DNA of 64,000 bases from Stagonosporopsis chrysanthemi (Eukaryota; Ascomycota; Dothideomycetes; Pleosporales; Didymellaceae), in contig JAFISE010000019.1 in NCBI GenBank assembly GCA_022560025.1, positions 186,001 through 250,000 of the forward strand, read 5' to 3'. Positions 21,773-31,194 of this stretch are shown here, one piece after another. Under the pieces are notes generated by a model that was given only the letters and a program-made list of their open reading frames with translations, had not been told where the DNA came from and ran no database searches. Position numbers and translations under genes: made by a program. Numbering within the stretch: the stretch's first letter is position 1; every line of letters begins with the position of its first letter.

Positions 21773-23193
21773 CGTGAAGAAACGCCCAGCGAATGGCAAT
21801 AAATCAGCCAATCGTAGTTGCCAGCAGACTTGTGAGCGAGCTTGGAGTTTCGAAACAGAAGGTACACTGAGGTCTTATACACAGTCAACATGCACAGGCT
21901 TGATCGTTGTATCCACGGAGCATAGCCGCAGAAGCGTGCTTAGCCAAGAGTAACCATTCCCGCGAAGCGCCATACGTAAGACAGGTCCATGCCAGGTACG
22001 GCTTCTGCAGTGACCTGCATGCTTTGAGAATGATGTGCTCCAAACCCAACGGCCTGATGATCATTCGCAGGTGGGTCATTGGACGATGCGGCGTCAAAAG
22101 ACCCGGCCAGAAATTCGAGGCTGTTGTTTAATCTGGAAGCGCAATGACCACGAGGTACCTTGATTGATATAAATTGATGAAATGCGGGATGCAAGGCCCA
22201 TCTGCCGGCGTCACTTTGAGCGAAGATGAGACTAAACCAAAAAGAATTGCCCCGGACTCGCTTACCTTTCCCGAGTGGGACTGTCAGTGACATTTTGTAC
22301 TCCCCGCGCCGACTGTCCAAGATGTTCTCAAACACATCTGCTGCACGCCGATATCCTTGGGAATTTCCCACACCCGCCATGCGCCACATTGGCTGGCACT
22401 TAGGGCATCGCGCCGGCCCCAGTCCCGGCTGTTTGACCCATACAGCTAATCCAACGAGACAATGGCTTGCTTGCCAATCATCTGTTTTTGGTTCGAAACA
22501 TACCTCTTGTCATTAGACAGCAATATAATATATTGTGTTTTCTTTCGCTTCCAACCTGTCTCGGGCTTATCTTGGTCCTGCAATTATCCAGCGACTCAAC
22601 CCCAACCGCCGGTATTAACCGCCCCAGATATGCCTTGCAGACCGTATATAGCGAAGCGATTTCCAATCCCAGTTCTGTGGTCATCGATCAATCTACCGGT
22701 ATGCCTACTCGGTCTGGATCGCTCGTGATGTTGCACATGACACCGGGCGATCCTTCACCACGTCGAAATACTGCTTGCCTCGAAGATGACCACTTGGACT
22801 CTACTGTGGCGCACTTTATTGAGGATTTGATCGGTCTACAGCACAATTACGGATCCGTAGCGAACCCCTTTTGTCTTCCGAGTTCCTTTCCAGATCTTGC
22901 CCCAACTGTCTAACAGCCATGCTAATCTCGATGCTGTAGTATACGAGTCCCTGGCTGCGTGAGGCGGCCACGGCGAACACCAAGATAGATTGTATAATAT
23001 GAGTGTTTATTGACAACGTAGTCAGGCGACTACATACTGAATTTGTTCATGCAGTCTTGCCTTCCCGGCCAGGGTAGCGACTACCGACAGCTCCGTACCC
23101 AAAACGGCGATCTCGAATGTGAGGTATGAGTATAGCCATATAGGACCCGGTGCCAAAATAGCCTGGAGAATAGTTATTTTTTGCCATAACACA
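21773..23193. promoter_or_regulatory. Divergent intergenic region between cellobiose dehydrogenase and AA9 LPMO
   Basis: A 1.42-kb region separates the two start codons, so both promoters lie here. On the minus strand a TATA-like TATAAG (21879-21874) sits ~100 bp before the dehydrogenase ATG. Four matches to the CreA carbon-repressor consensus SYGGRG lie on the minus strand at 22250-22255, 22302-22307, 22417-22422 and 22622-22627, but that is no more than chance predicts for this length. An inverted CGG pair with 6-nt spacing (22610-22621), the form bound by some Zn2Cys6 regulators, is also present. No gene is supported inside; frames such as 22467-22913 have no domain. Confidence 0.5.
21874..21879 (-). 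promoter_or_regulatory. TATA-like box of cellobiose dehydrogenase
   Basis: TATAAG on the minus strand, 102 nt upstream of the ATG at 21772. Supported by spacing only. Confidence 0.35.
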
Positions 23194-24068
23194 ATGAAAT
23201 ACTCAGTGCTTGTGGGCTCCTTACTTACTAGCGTTTCTGCGCACACAATCTTTACTCAGCTCCACGTCAACGGAGTCAGTCAAGGACACACCAAGGGTGT
23301 CCGCGTACCGGTAGAGCCCATGAACAGCTACTTGCAACAATGCGCTGACAGTTATATAGACCTATGATGGCCCAATCACCGACGTAACCTCCAACGACAT
23401 GATCTGCAACGGAGGGTGAATCGACCCCGATCCTGGCCCCGTCGCACTCCCCAGCTAACTTCCTTCAAAGCCCTAACCCGCTAAACCAGCCTCTCCCCAA
23501 AGACATCATCCAAGTCAAAGCCGGCGATAAGCTCAAGACAGAATGGCATCACACGCTTGACTCAACCCCAGAGACCGACAAATCCGACCCCATTGATCCT
23601 GGCCACCTAGGACCCATCATGGTCTACCTCGCCAAAGTAGACAGTGCCCTGACGACCACCGTCACAGGACTCAAGTGGTTCAAGATCTACGAGGACGGAA
23701 TGGACGCAAAGGGCGAGTGGGCTGTGACGCGTCTTTACAACAACAAGGGTAAGATGGAATTCACCCTGCCGAAGTGCATCCAGAATGGACAGTGAGTTCT
23801 CCCGTCTCTCAATGTGTGCTATGCTGATATGAGTAGGTATCTGCTTCGTGCTGAGATTATCGCGCTGCATGCTGCAGGCAGCTACCCTGGCGCCCAGATG
23901 TATATGGAGTGTGCGCAGATTAACGTCACGGGAGGTGGGACGGCGACGCCGTCGACGGTTAGCTTTCCGGGTGCGTATAAGGAGACTGATCCAGGAATAA
24001 AGTTCAATCTGTACTGGCCGGTGCCAACGAGCTACGAGATTCCGGGACCAAGGCCGTTAACCTGCTGA
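23194..24068 (+). CDS. AA9 lytic polysaccharide monooxygenase
   Basis: Predicted 241-residue secreted copper enzyme that cleaves cellulose oxidatively at C1 and/or C4. Four exons (23194-23310, 23360-23415, 23471-23791, 23837-24068) join with correct phase over introns of 49, 55 and 45 nt. The signal peptide MKYSVLVGSLLTSVSA is followed directly by His17, which becomes the N-terminal His of the copper-binding histidine brace. The second brace His is H103 in PGHLGPIMVYLAKVD (mature ~87) and the axial Tyr is Y187 in GAQMYMECAQINV (mature ~171); H176 (IIALHAAGSYPG) is the expected second-sphere His. Cys in NDMICNGGPNP pairs with Cys190 as in the family. The protein ends shortly after the catalytic domain, with no carbohydrate-binding module. 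Its neighbour is cellobiose dehydrogenase, a physiological electron donor for LPMOs. Confidence 0.93.
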
Positions 24069-24235
24069 GAAGGATGATGGGCGTGGGGAAGGCAGAGTGG
24101 TAGTGGAGAGAAGAAGTCAAGGAGTCGCAGAAGACACGGCATAGCAGCGAAGAATGAATCTTTATCCTTCTATCATACCTTGTGACGCCAGACTCCACGC
24201 TCCCAAATCAATCAAACTCTTCCTCACGTGCACAC

Positions 24236-24812
24236 TCATTTCCCCACGTTCAAACCGCCAAACACCCTGTCCAGCTCCTCCGCCTCCCTCGACTGCGCGG
24301 GCGCACCACCCTGCCCTCTCAGCGGCGTCTGCGCGCTATCATCCAGCAGTCCCTGCTCCTGTGCCTTCAATCCTTCGTCCACATTCTCCGGCTTGAGGAT
24401 ATGAACCCCACTATCCAGCCAACCCGGCGCAACCCTCCTCTTCTCCGCCAGATCCTCCGCCTCTCTACGCTTCTTGTACTTGTCCAGTATCTGGCGCGCG
24501 TCGGCTTCGAGTTTCGCGAGGTGTTCTTGCAGCGCTGTGCAGCTGCGCAGGATCTGGTCGGGGTGCGCTGTCTGTCCGCTGGCGGACTGGACGTACTGTG
24601 GCGGTTCGTTGGGGTTGGATTGGTTGGACTGAAGGATTGAGAGCGGGAGAGTTGACGGGAGAGTGACGTAAGAGTATGGAAGTGGCACGCTGTGCGGAAG
24701 TGAGAGGAATGGTGAGACTGTCAGAGGCACCTGTGCCAGAAGTGGGTGCGGGTCTGCTTTACGTTCAGCAGAGGTTGGTGAGGGGAGTCACTGGGCGACT
24801 CACGTTCGTCAT
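24236..24812 (-). CDS. Small conserved-looking coiled-coil protein of unknown function
   Basis: A minus-strand protein that I do not recognise. The large exon, 24730-24236, encodes 164 residues; a phase-0 junction to a mini-exon MTN (24812-24804, donor GTGAGT, acceptor GGCACAG, 73-nt intron) gives a 167-residue model starting MTNVPLTVSPFLSLPHS. The middle is a charged helix (CTALQEHLAKLEADARQILD then KYKKRREAEDLAEKRRVAPG), probably a coiled coil, followed by an acidic C-terminus with VFGGLNVGK. The N-terminus is uncertain and further upstream exons are possible. It is convergent with the LPMO gene (167 bp between stops). Confidence 0.5.
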
Positions 24813-25311
24813 GCATATTCGATTATTCGTGCGCGTCCTGTCGTGAGCTTCGGAGGTGGTATTGACGTTGCGGGTGGTTGATGCTAGTGCGGGATGATGC
24901 GTGGTGGGGAAGATGGAGCTGTGGAGCTCTGATGCAGGTACCGGGATTGGCACGCGGCTGCACGTGAAAGACGGCACGTATACCTGGAGTATGATACTAC
25001 GATTGAGCATCATTTCGTCGAAGGGCATCACGGAAGCTCCAGTAGTGGTAGTCAAATATTAGAGCGTGGAGCGGCAGTGCGAACAACCGCACCAAGCCAT
25101 ATTAATCTACCAACAGATAGCTATAACGTGTAACATGTCACTCGAGCCCCCCAACCCCAGTACACGTTTCGAAATCCGCAACCCGGTCGCGAAGTGGCAT
25201 TACAAACATATGAAATTCGAAATAAAGTGGGGAATCTCGAAGGAAGAATATAGAAGTCGACGCCTCGGTGCACAGCAACCGTTGCTGTTGCACAAACACC
25301 ATGCGAAATGC
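24813..25311. other. Intergenic, 3' of the septin gene
   Basis: No gene supported. It contains the septin 3' UTR and the promoter or 5' exons of the small coiled-coil gene on the same strand. Confidence 0.45.
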
Positions 25312-26707
25312 TTAGCGACGGCCGTGCGAGCGGTTGATGCTGCCCTGCATAGAGTCGACCTCGGTCTCAAGACGCTTGATCTCGGCGTGGCTGGCCTCGA
25401 GATCCTTGTTGAGACGGTCGCGCTCTGCGATGAGCTTCTGCTCCCACTGCCTGAACCGCTGCTCCTCGACCTTGACTTGCTCGGTGAAGCGCTTGCGAAG
25501 AGCCTCCTCCTCCTCCTTGAATTTGGGGTTGTCGAGCTTCCTTGGGCGGGCCTCGCCAAACTTCCGTGTCTCCATCTGCTGTGCACGGTATGCTTCGTAG
25601 TGGTTCTCCTCGGTGGTGTGGATGAGGTCGAGCATGTGGGTGCGGATGAGGATTGCGCGGAGCTTCTTGAAGTCGCAATGCTCCTCGTTCTCGACTTCAG
25701 CGACACCCCATGCGTACTGGCGACCCTTGACGGTACGGCCGTCGTTGGTCTGAACATCCTTCTCGGAGCCAATGACGGAGAAAGGCATGGCATCGATCAA
25801 GCCATGTGCATGCGCCATAGCGGCAGCATCGTCGTCTTCGAGCGGCGGCTGGTAGAATTTGATACCCTGAGCTTCAAGCACCTGGCGAACCTGCACAATG
25901 TCAGCAACGTCTATCATTTTGTGTGGCCGTTCCACCTACCCTGGTCTTGAACTTGAACAGGTCCGTAGGGCTCAGAGTGTCGGCCTTGGCAACCACGGGG
26001 ATCAGGTTGACGCGTGTGCACAGCTTCTTCATGACCTCGATATCGAGGGGCTTCAAGGTGTGGCCGGTAGGACGAATGAAGTACAAGCAGGCGTGTACAC
26101 GAAGGTCGATCTTCTCCTTGCGCTGGGGCTGCTGCTCCTGCAGCATGTAGGACTCGTGCTGGTCGTCGAGGAATTCGATAATGGGCTGCCACGAATCGCG
26201 GTTGTTGACGTAGTCGCCGAAGCCAGGTGTGTCAATAACAGTGAGGCGGACTGCAGTTGTTAGCCAGGGGCTTGCTACTATCCATGTCGCCATACGAACC
26301 CTTGAAGAACTTCTCCTCGAGCTCGGCCTTGGTGATTTCAATCTCGACCGTCTTGTCCATTTGCTTGTGGTGTCGTCGCTTGTGGTCGGCATAGTTCTTG
26401 ATGGTTGTGGAGAAGAGGGTGTTGATGAAGGTTGTCTTTCCGAGACCAGACTCGCCAGCGACCTGCAGTCGTAAGCACTGGTGTGTATGAGACTCTGAAA
26501 TATGCTCACCATGATAGTGAAGGCAGCGCCACGCTTCGCGACAATCTTGTGCCTGTCTTTCGTTAGTCTGGCACGCTGTGCGTGTCCTGAGAGGGGTCGT
26601 ACCTCTGGTTGGGCAACTGGAGCAGGAGGTCAGCAGAGATCCACAAGCACTGTAGAATGTGTTATACGCACGTTGGCAATGCCAATTGGGGAGGCTGACT
26701 CGGCCAT
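25312..26707 (-). CDS. aspC: Septin, Cdc12/AspC class
   Basis: Predicted 381-residue GTP-binding filament-forming protein that acts at septa, bud or hyphal necks and cell cortex. Six exons fit phase: 26707-26672, 26616-26603, 26552-26510, 26462-26300, 26250-25940, 25890-25312, with introns of about 47-55 nt, typical for fungal septins. Start is MAESASPIGIANLPNQRHKI. The GTPase motifs are GESGLGKTT (G1), VIDTPGFGD (G3) and VAKADTL (G4), followed by the septin-unique element around FSVIGSEKDVQTNDGR and WGVAEVENEEHCDF. The tail (KFKEEEEALRKRFTEQVKVE, EQRFRQWEQKL) is a coiled coil. The NLPNQR start, the QEQQPQR line and the FRQWEQ coiled coil point to the Cdc12 rather than the Cdc11, Cdc3 or Cdc10 class. 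Diverges from the Pwp2 gene. Confidence 0.93.
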
Positions 26708-27106
26708 CGTGGACTGTTGTGTTCGGCTGTCGTGTGTACGAAGGTCTAGCACGGCGTCAGTTGAGCTGCGTGGCGCGGAGGGTCCTTTTTGCGTGCAAAA
26801 CTAACGTGGTCGGCTGCTAGATAGATGACTGGAGCTGGCACCGGCGTGAGAAGTGCGCGCTGCAGTGGTGAAGTATAGAGTGCTGGGAGCGACGTGGTGG
26901 TAGGACAATTTGGCTGTCCCCTTTCTGCACCACGCCCATTCGGCAAGCACGGTCCCTGGACGGGGAAACCGCGCTACTGCGCGCCGGCGCTCTGTTAGGC
27001 TGAGCTTTGGCCGCGACTTCCAAAAAGTTTCGAGATGATGCTCTCGGACGCCCCGCCGTGATAAGTAGGCAATTCTGAGGTCAAAAGACTACTGAAGACC
27101 TCCACC
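26708..27106. promoter_or_regulatory. Divergent promoter region of septin (-) and Pwp2 (+) genes
   Basis: A 399-bp region between two start codons. No clear TATA box or other motif is seen. Confidence 0.4.
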
Positions 27107-29875
27107 ATGAAGACTGACTTCCAGGTACGTTATGCGACAGCGTTAGTCAGACTTGGGACTCCGCTAACATTTTCCCAGTTCTCTAATCTGCTTGGTACGG
27201 TCTACAGCAGAGGTAATCTGCTGTTCACACCAGATGGAACATGTCTGCTGTCGCCTGTCGGCAACAGGGTGACAATCTTCGACCTTGTCAAGTAGGATCT
27301 AGTCGAAACTTACCCAGTCATACGTACTGACAGTTCTAGCTCTAAATCATACACCCTTCCTTTCGCGCACCGAACGAACATTGCCCGCCTGGCACTGAAC
27401 CCCCGTGGCAACCTGCTCCTCTCCGTCGACGAGAACGGTCGCGCAATCTTAACAAACATACCTCGCCGAGTCGTCCTGTATCACTTTTCGCTCCGTGGTG
27501 AAGTCACCGCCCTCGCTTTCTCGCCGTGCGGTCGGCACTTCGCAGTCGGAATTGGCAGGCAGATTGAAGTATGGCACACGCCATCGACACCAGACGTTAC
27601 GGATGGCGATCTAGAGTTCGCGCCCTTTGTGCGACACAGAATTTATACTGGGCACTATGATGCTGTCCAGAGTATCGAATGGTCGAGCGACTCAAGATTT
27701 TTCCTCAGCGCGTCGAAGGACCTAACAGCACGGATATGGAGCGTCGACGAAGAGGAGGATTCTGCACAAACAACGCTCGGAGGCCACAGGCAAGCCATTG
27801 TGGGTGCATGGTTTTCGAAAGATCAAGAGACCATTTACACGGTCAGCAAGGATGGAGCCCTGTTCATGTGGAAGTACATGCTTCGGTACGATGCGCCGGA
27901 CGATGCCGATGAGGAAGACGACGACAATTTACAGTGGGGCATCGCCGAGCGACATTTCTTCAACCAGAACAATGCACACGTTACGTGTGCTGGCTTCCAC
28001 CCCAAATCGAAACTACTCGTTACAGGCTTTTCGAACGGTACCTTCTTCATCCACGAACTTCCCGAGTTCGCTCAGATCCAGAGCTTGAGCATTTCACAAA
28101 ATGACATTGATTATGTCGCCATTAACAAGACGGGAGAGTGGCTTGCGTTTGGAGCTTCGAAGCTAGGACAGTTGCTTGTTTGGGAGTGGCAGTCGGAGTC
28201 GTACGTTCTGAAGCAACAGGGACACTTCGACTCGATGAATACGATCGCATATTCTCCCGAAGGGCAGCGCATCATCACAGCGGCCGACGATGGCAAGATC
28301 AAAGTGTGGGATGTCAACACTGGCTTTTGCGTTGTGACATTCACGGAGCATATGGGTGGCGTAACAGCGTGCGAATTTGCAAAGAGGGGCAACGTGCTAT
28401 TTACAGCAAGTCTCGATGGATCAGTAAGAGCTTGGGATTTGATAAGGTATCGCAATTTCCGCACATTTACAGCACCGTCGAGACTGTCGTTCTCGTCACT
28501 AGCGGTCGACCCAAGCGGCGAAGTCATATGTGCAGGCTCGGTCGACACCTCCGACATTCATATCTGGTCTGTGCAGACCGGGCAACTGCTCGACACACTT
28601 TCTGGTCATGAAGGGCCGGTGTCGACACTAGCATTCTCGCCAGATGCATCGACCCTCGTGAGTGGAAGTTGGGATAAGACAGTCCGTGTCTGGAACATCT
28701 TCGCCCGTACACAGACCAGCGAACCGCTGCAGTTGATGGCGGATGTCCTTTCTGTCGCCTTCCGCCCCGACTCGAAGCAAATAGCTGTCACTACTCTAGA
28801 CGGCCAATTGACCTTCTGGAACGTTTCCGATGCAGCACAAGAGAATGGCGTTGACGCTCGTCGCGATGTATCTGGAGGTCGCAAGATGTCAGATCGTCGC
28901 ACAGCAGCCAATGTTGCTGGCACCAAATCATTCACGACAGTCAGGTACAGCGCAGATGGGTCCTGCGTTCTTGCAGGAGGTAACAGCAAGTACATCTGTC
29001 TGTACGATGTGCAGTCTGGCGTCTTGTTGAAGAAATATACCGTCTCTGTCAACCTTTCCCTAGATGGCACACAAGAGTTTCTGAACAGCAAGCTACTAAC
29101 AGATGCAGGGCCGCAGGGCCTCATCGATGAGACTGGTGAGGCTTCAGATCTCGAAGATCGCCGCGACACAACACTTCCTGGCGCGCAGAAGGGCGTCGGT
29201 GCAAGAAGAACGCGACCCGAGGTCAGAGTACCTGCCGTGGCGTTCTCGCCGACCGGACGCGCCTTTTGCGCTGCTTCAACTGAGGGACTCCTCATCTACT
29301 CGCTTGACAACGTATTTCAGTTCGACCCCTTCGACCTCGACATCAGCGTAACCCCTTCCACGACTCTCGAAACCCTTTCGCAACGAGAATATCTAAAAGC
29401 ACTTGTCATGGCTTTCCGTCTCAACGAGCGCAATCTCATTCGCCGCGTATACGAAGCAACACCGGTAGAAGACGTCCCTCTTGTTGTCAAGGAACTACCT
29501 CCAGTCTATCTTGGACGGTTGTTACGCTTCGTTGCTGTGCAGGCCGACGAGTCACCCCACCTTGAGTTCAACCTGGTGTGGATAGAATCCCTTCTCAGTA
29601 AACACGGAAGGTGGATGAAGGACAACAAGGGTGGACTTGAAGCAGAATTACGCAGTGTAGAGAAAGCCGTCAGGCGGATACAGACGGAACTTGCGAAAAC
29701 GGCAGATGAGAACATCTACCGGATAGAGTACTTACTTGCGCAGCCAGTTGAGCAGGCTGAGAAGACAAGAGGCCTTGACTTCGAGGTCAAATCGATAGGT
29801 AACGGCGTCGTCGACGAAGATATGGTTGATGGCCATGACGAGGACGACGATGAAGGGTGGGAAGGCTTTGAATAA
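27107..29875 (+). CDS. PWP2: Periodic tryptophan protein 2 (Pwp2/Utp1), SSU processome UTP-B subunit
   Basis: Predicted 888-residue WD40 protein of the UTP-B complex, needed in the nucleolus for 18S rRNA processing. Three exons fit phase: 27107-27124 (only MKTDFQ), 27179-27291 and 27340-29875, with introns of 54 and 48 nt. The N-terminus reads MKTDFQ/FSNLLGTVYSRGNLLFTP, with SPVGNRVTIFDL soon after, as in Pwp2. Many WD repeats follow, for example HYDAVQSIEWSSDSRFFLSA and LSGHEGPVSTLAFSPDASTL with SGSWDKTVRVWN, enough for two beta-propellers. The C-terminal Utp12 domain starts near YLKALVMAFRLNERNLIRRV, and the protein ends in an acidic tail (HDEDDDEGWEGFE). Length is close to the yeast protein. 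The tiny first exon is inferred from splice phase. Confidence 0.93.
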
Positions 29876-30134
29876 ATGTGTTAATTAGGGCAAAGAATCC
29901 GCAAAGACGGAAATTTATTACTCATCAACATCGCGCTTGCTCTCCTAAATGCGCGCCTTCAGGGCTTCTTTGTGAGGCTGACCTCACAATCCCCAAAACA
30001 CGCTAGCTAGCTCAACCCCACCCGCCTTCAGCCATCCTACGTCAGCCAACATTTTCTCTGTACCCGAACCAGAGCACCCATTCAGTCCGCTGCCACAGCC
30101 AAAGACAGATCATTATCAGAACAGCAGTGCATCA

Positions 30135-30913
30135 ATGTCTTCCCAATGCTCTATCGTCTCCCAGCCAGATGCGTCCTCGACCAACGTGACTTCGCTCTTG
30201 TATGAACGCTACCAAGATGCGCCAAAAGACGACTGGGATCGACTCTTCAAGTGCTGGGGTATTTCCGACTGCGGAGACTGTCATCGCAGTAACGGGTCTT
30301 GTGGATGGTGTCCGATTGTAAGTCGCTTTTGTTTGTTGTTCTATTTACTTGGGAGTCTATTTGCCTGACTCGTTGAGCTTTGAGACGCGTCCGATGAGAC
30401 AAGATGACGTCCAGAGCCTTCATTTGGCTCACAATACTGTAGTCCTCAACGTGTCTCCCTTTGCCCAGAGACCGTCTGTCCAGAGCCTTCCCGCTCCTTA
30501 CGCCAGTTCGATATAAAGGCATCTGCGCTTACGGCTCTGAGCGGTTTGAGCTCAGAACCGGTGGTCTTGGGTGCCAGGTCTCAACGATCACATTCTTGAC
30601 CGCCGTTGTCACCATCTTCGCAACTGTCTTCGGACTTTTTTTCATCTACGGTCTGGTGATCGTCAGCAAATGGATGTACCTCATTGCTAGTGGTAGCAAC
30701 AACGGTTGGGTACAGTATGAAGACGGCACTGGAGAAATTTGGGTCAGGAAAGAGAGCTGGGGCAAGTGGTGGAGGAGGATCACTGGACAGCAGAAAGAGT
30801 TCGAGGTAGAAGAGGTGGATGACGGTACTCACGAGAGAGGCTGGAACTGGTGGAGGGCTGCGAAGAGAACTGTCAATGCGTCGGCCAACGAAGGACAGGT
30901 ACGATTGGAGTGA
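30135..30913 (+). CDS. PSI-domain single-pass membrane protein
   Basis: Predicted 217-residue protein with exons 30135-30317 and 30443-30913, joined in phase 0 over a 125-nt intron (GTAAGT..CTGTAG). The N-terminal half is Cys-rich in a plexin-semaphorin-integrin (PSI) pattern: FKCWGISDCGDCHRSNGSCG followed by WCPISSTCLPLP, then CAYGSERFELRTGGLGCQVS. A single hydrophobic helix (TITFLTAVVTIFATVFGLFF then IYGLVIVSKWMYL, about residues 115-147) follows, and the rest is a Trp/Arg/Glu-rich cytosolic tail. No signal peptide is obvious, so the Cys-rich part may reach the lumen by a reverse signal anchor or an unseen leader. Similar architecture occurs in uncharacterised ascomycete proteins; the function is unknown. 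Confidence 0.75.
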
Positions 30914-31194
30914 TCTGGCGCGGTCCGCTGCATATCACGTTGAGACTACCTTCACTTACACACCGCCACTGATGGCGTCATTACCCGCAGCACGCCTGCG
31001 TCTTACTGGGTCAGGCGCACTTTGTGGGGCTATTCCAGGCGCTTTCGTTACTTCTCTCACCTTGCCCTCAAACGCGGTTAGGTCTGAGCTTCGCTCTAGC
31101 ACATATAAACACTACTTGTTTCTTCGTCCTGCGCCCTTGCTCCTCCAACACACTCACAACACAACCACCGGAATTCTATTCCACGACAAATTTC

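Noticed and set aside
21773..23193. Four CreA-type SYGGRG motifs upstream of CDH and LPMO
   Set aside because: For a degenerate 6-mer on two strands about five or six hits are expected by chance in 1.4 kb, so this is not evidence of regulation.
25066..25950. 294-codon plus-strand frame rich in Leu and Val
   Set aside because: Lies antisense to the septin coding exon; Leu richness mirrors Glu/Lys/Gln codons on the other strand.
28606..29295. 229-codon minus-strand frame
   Set aside because: Antisense to Pwp2, whose WD repeats are unambiguous.
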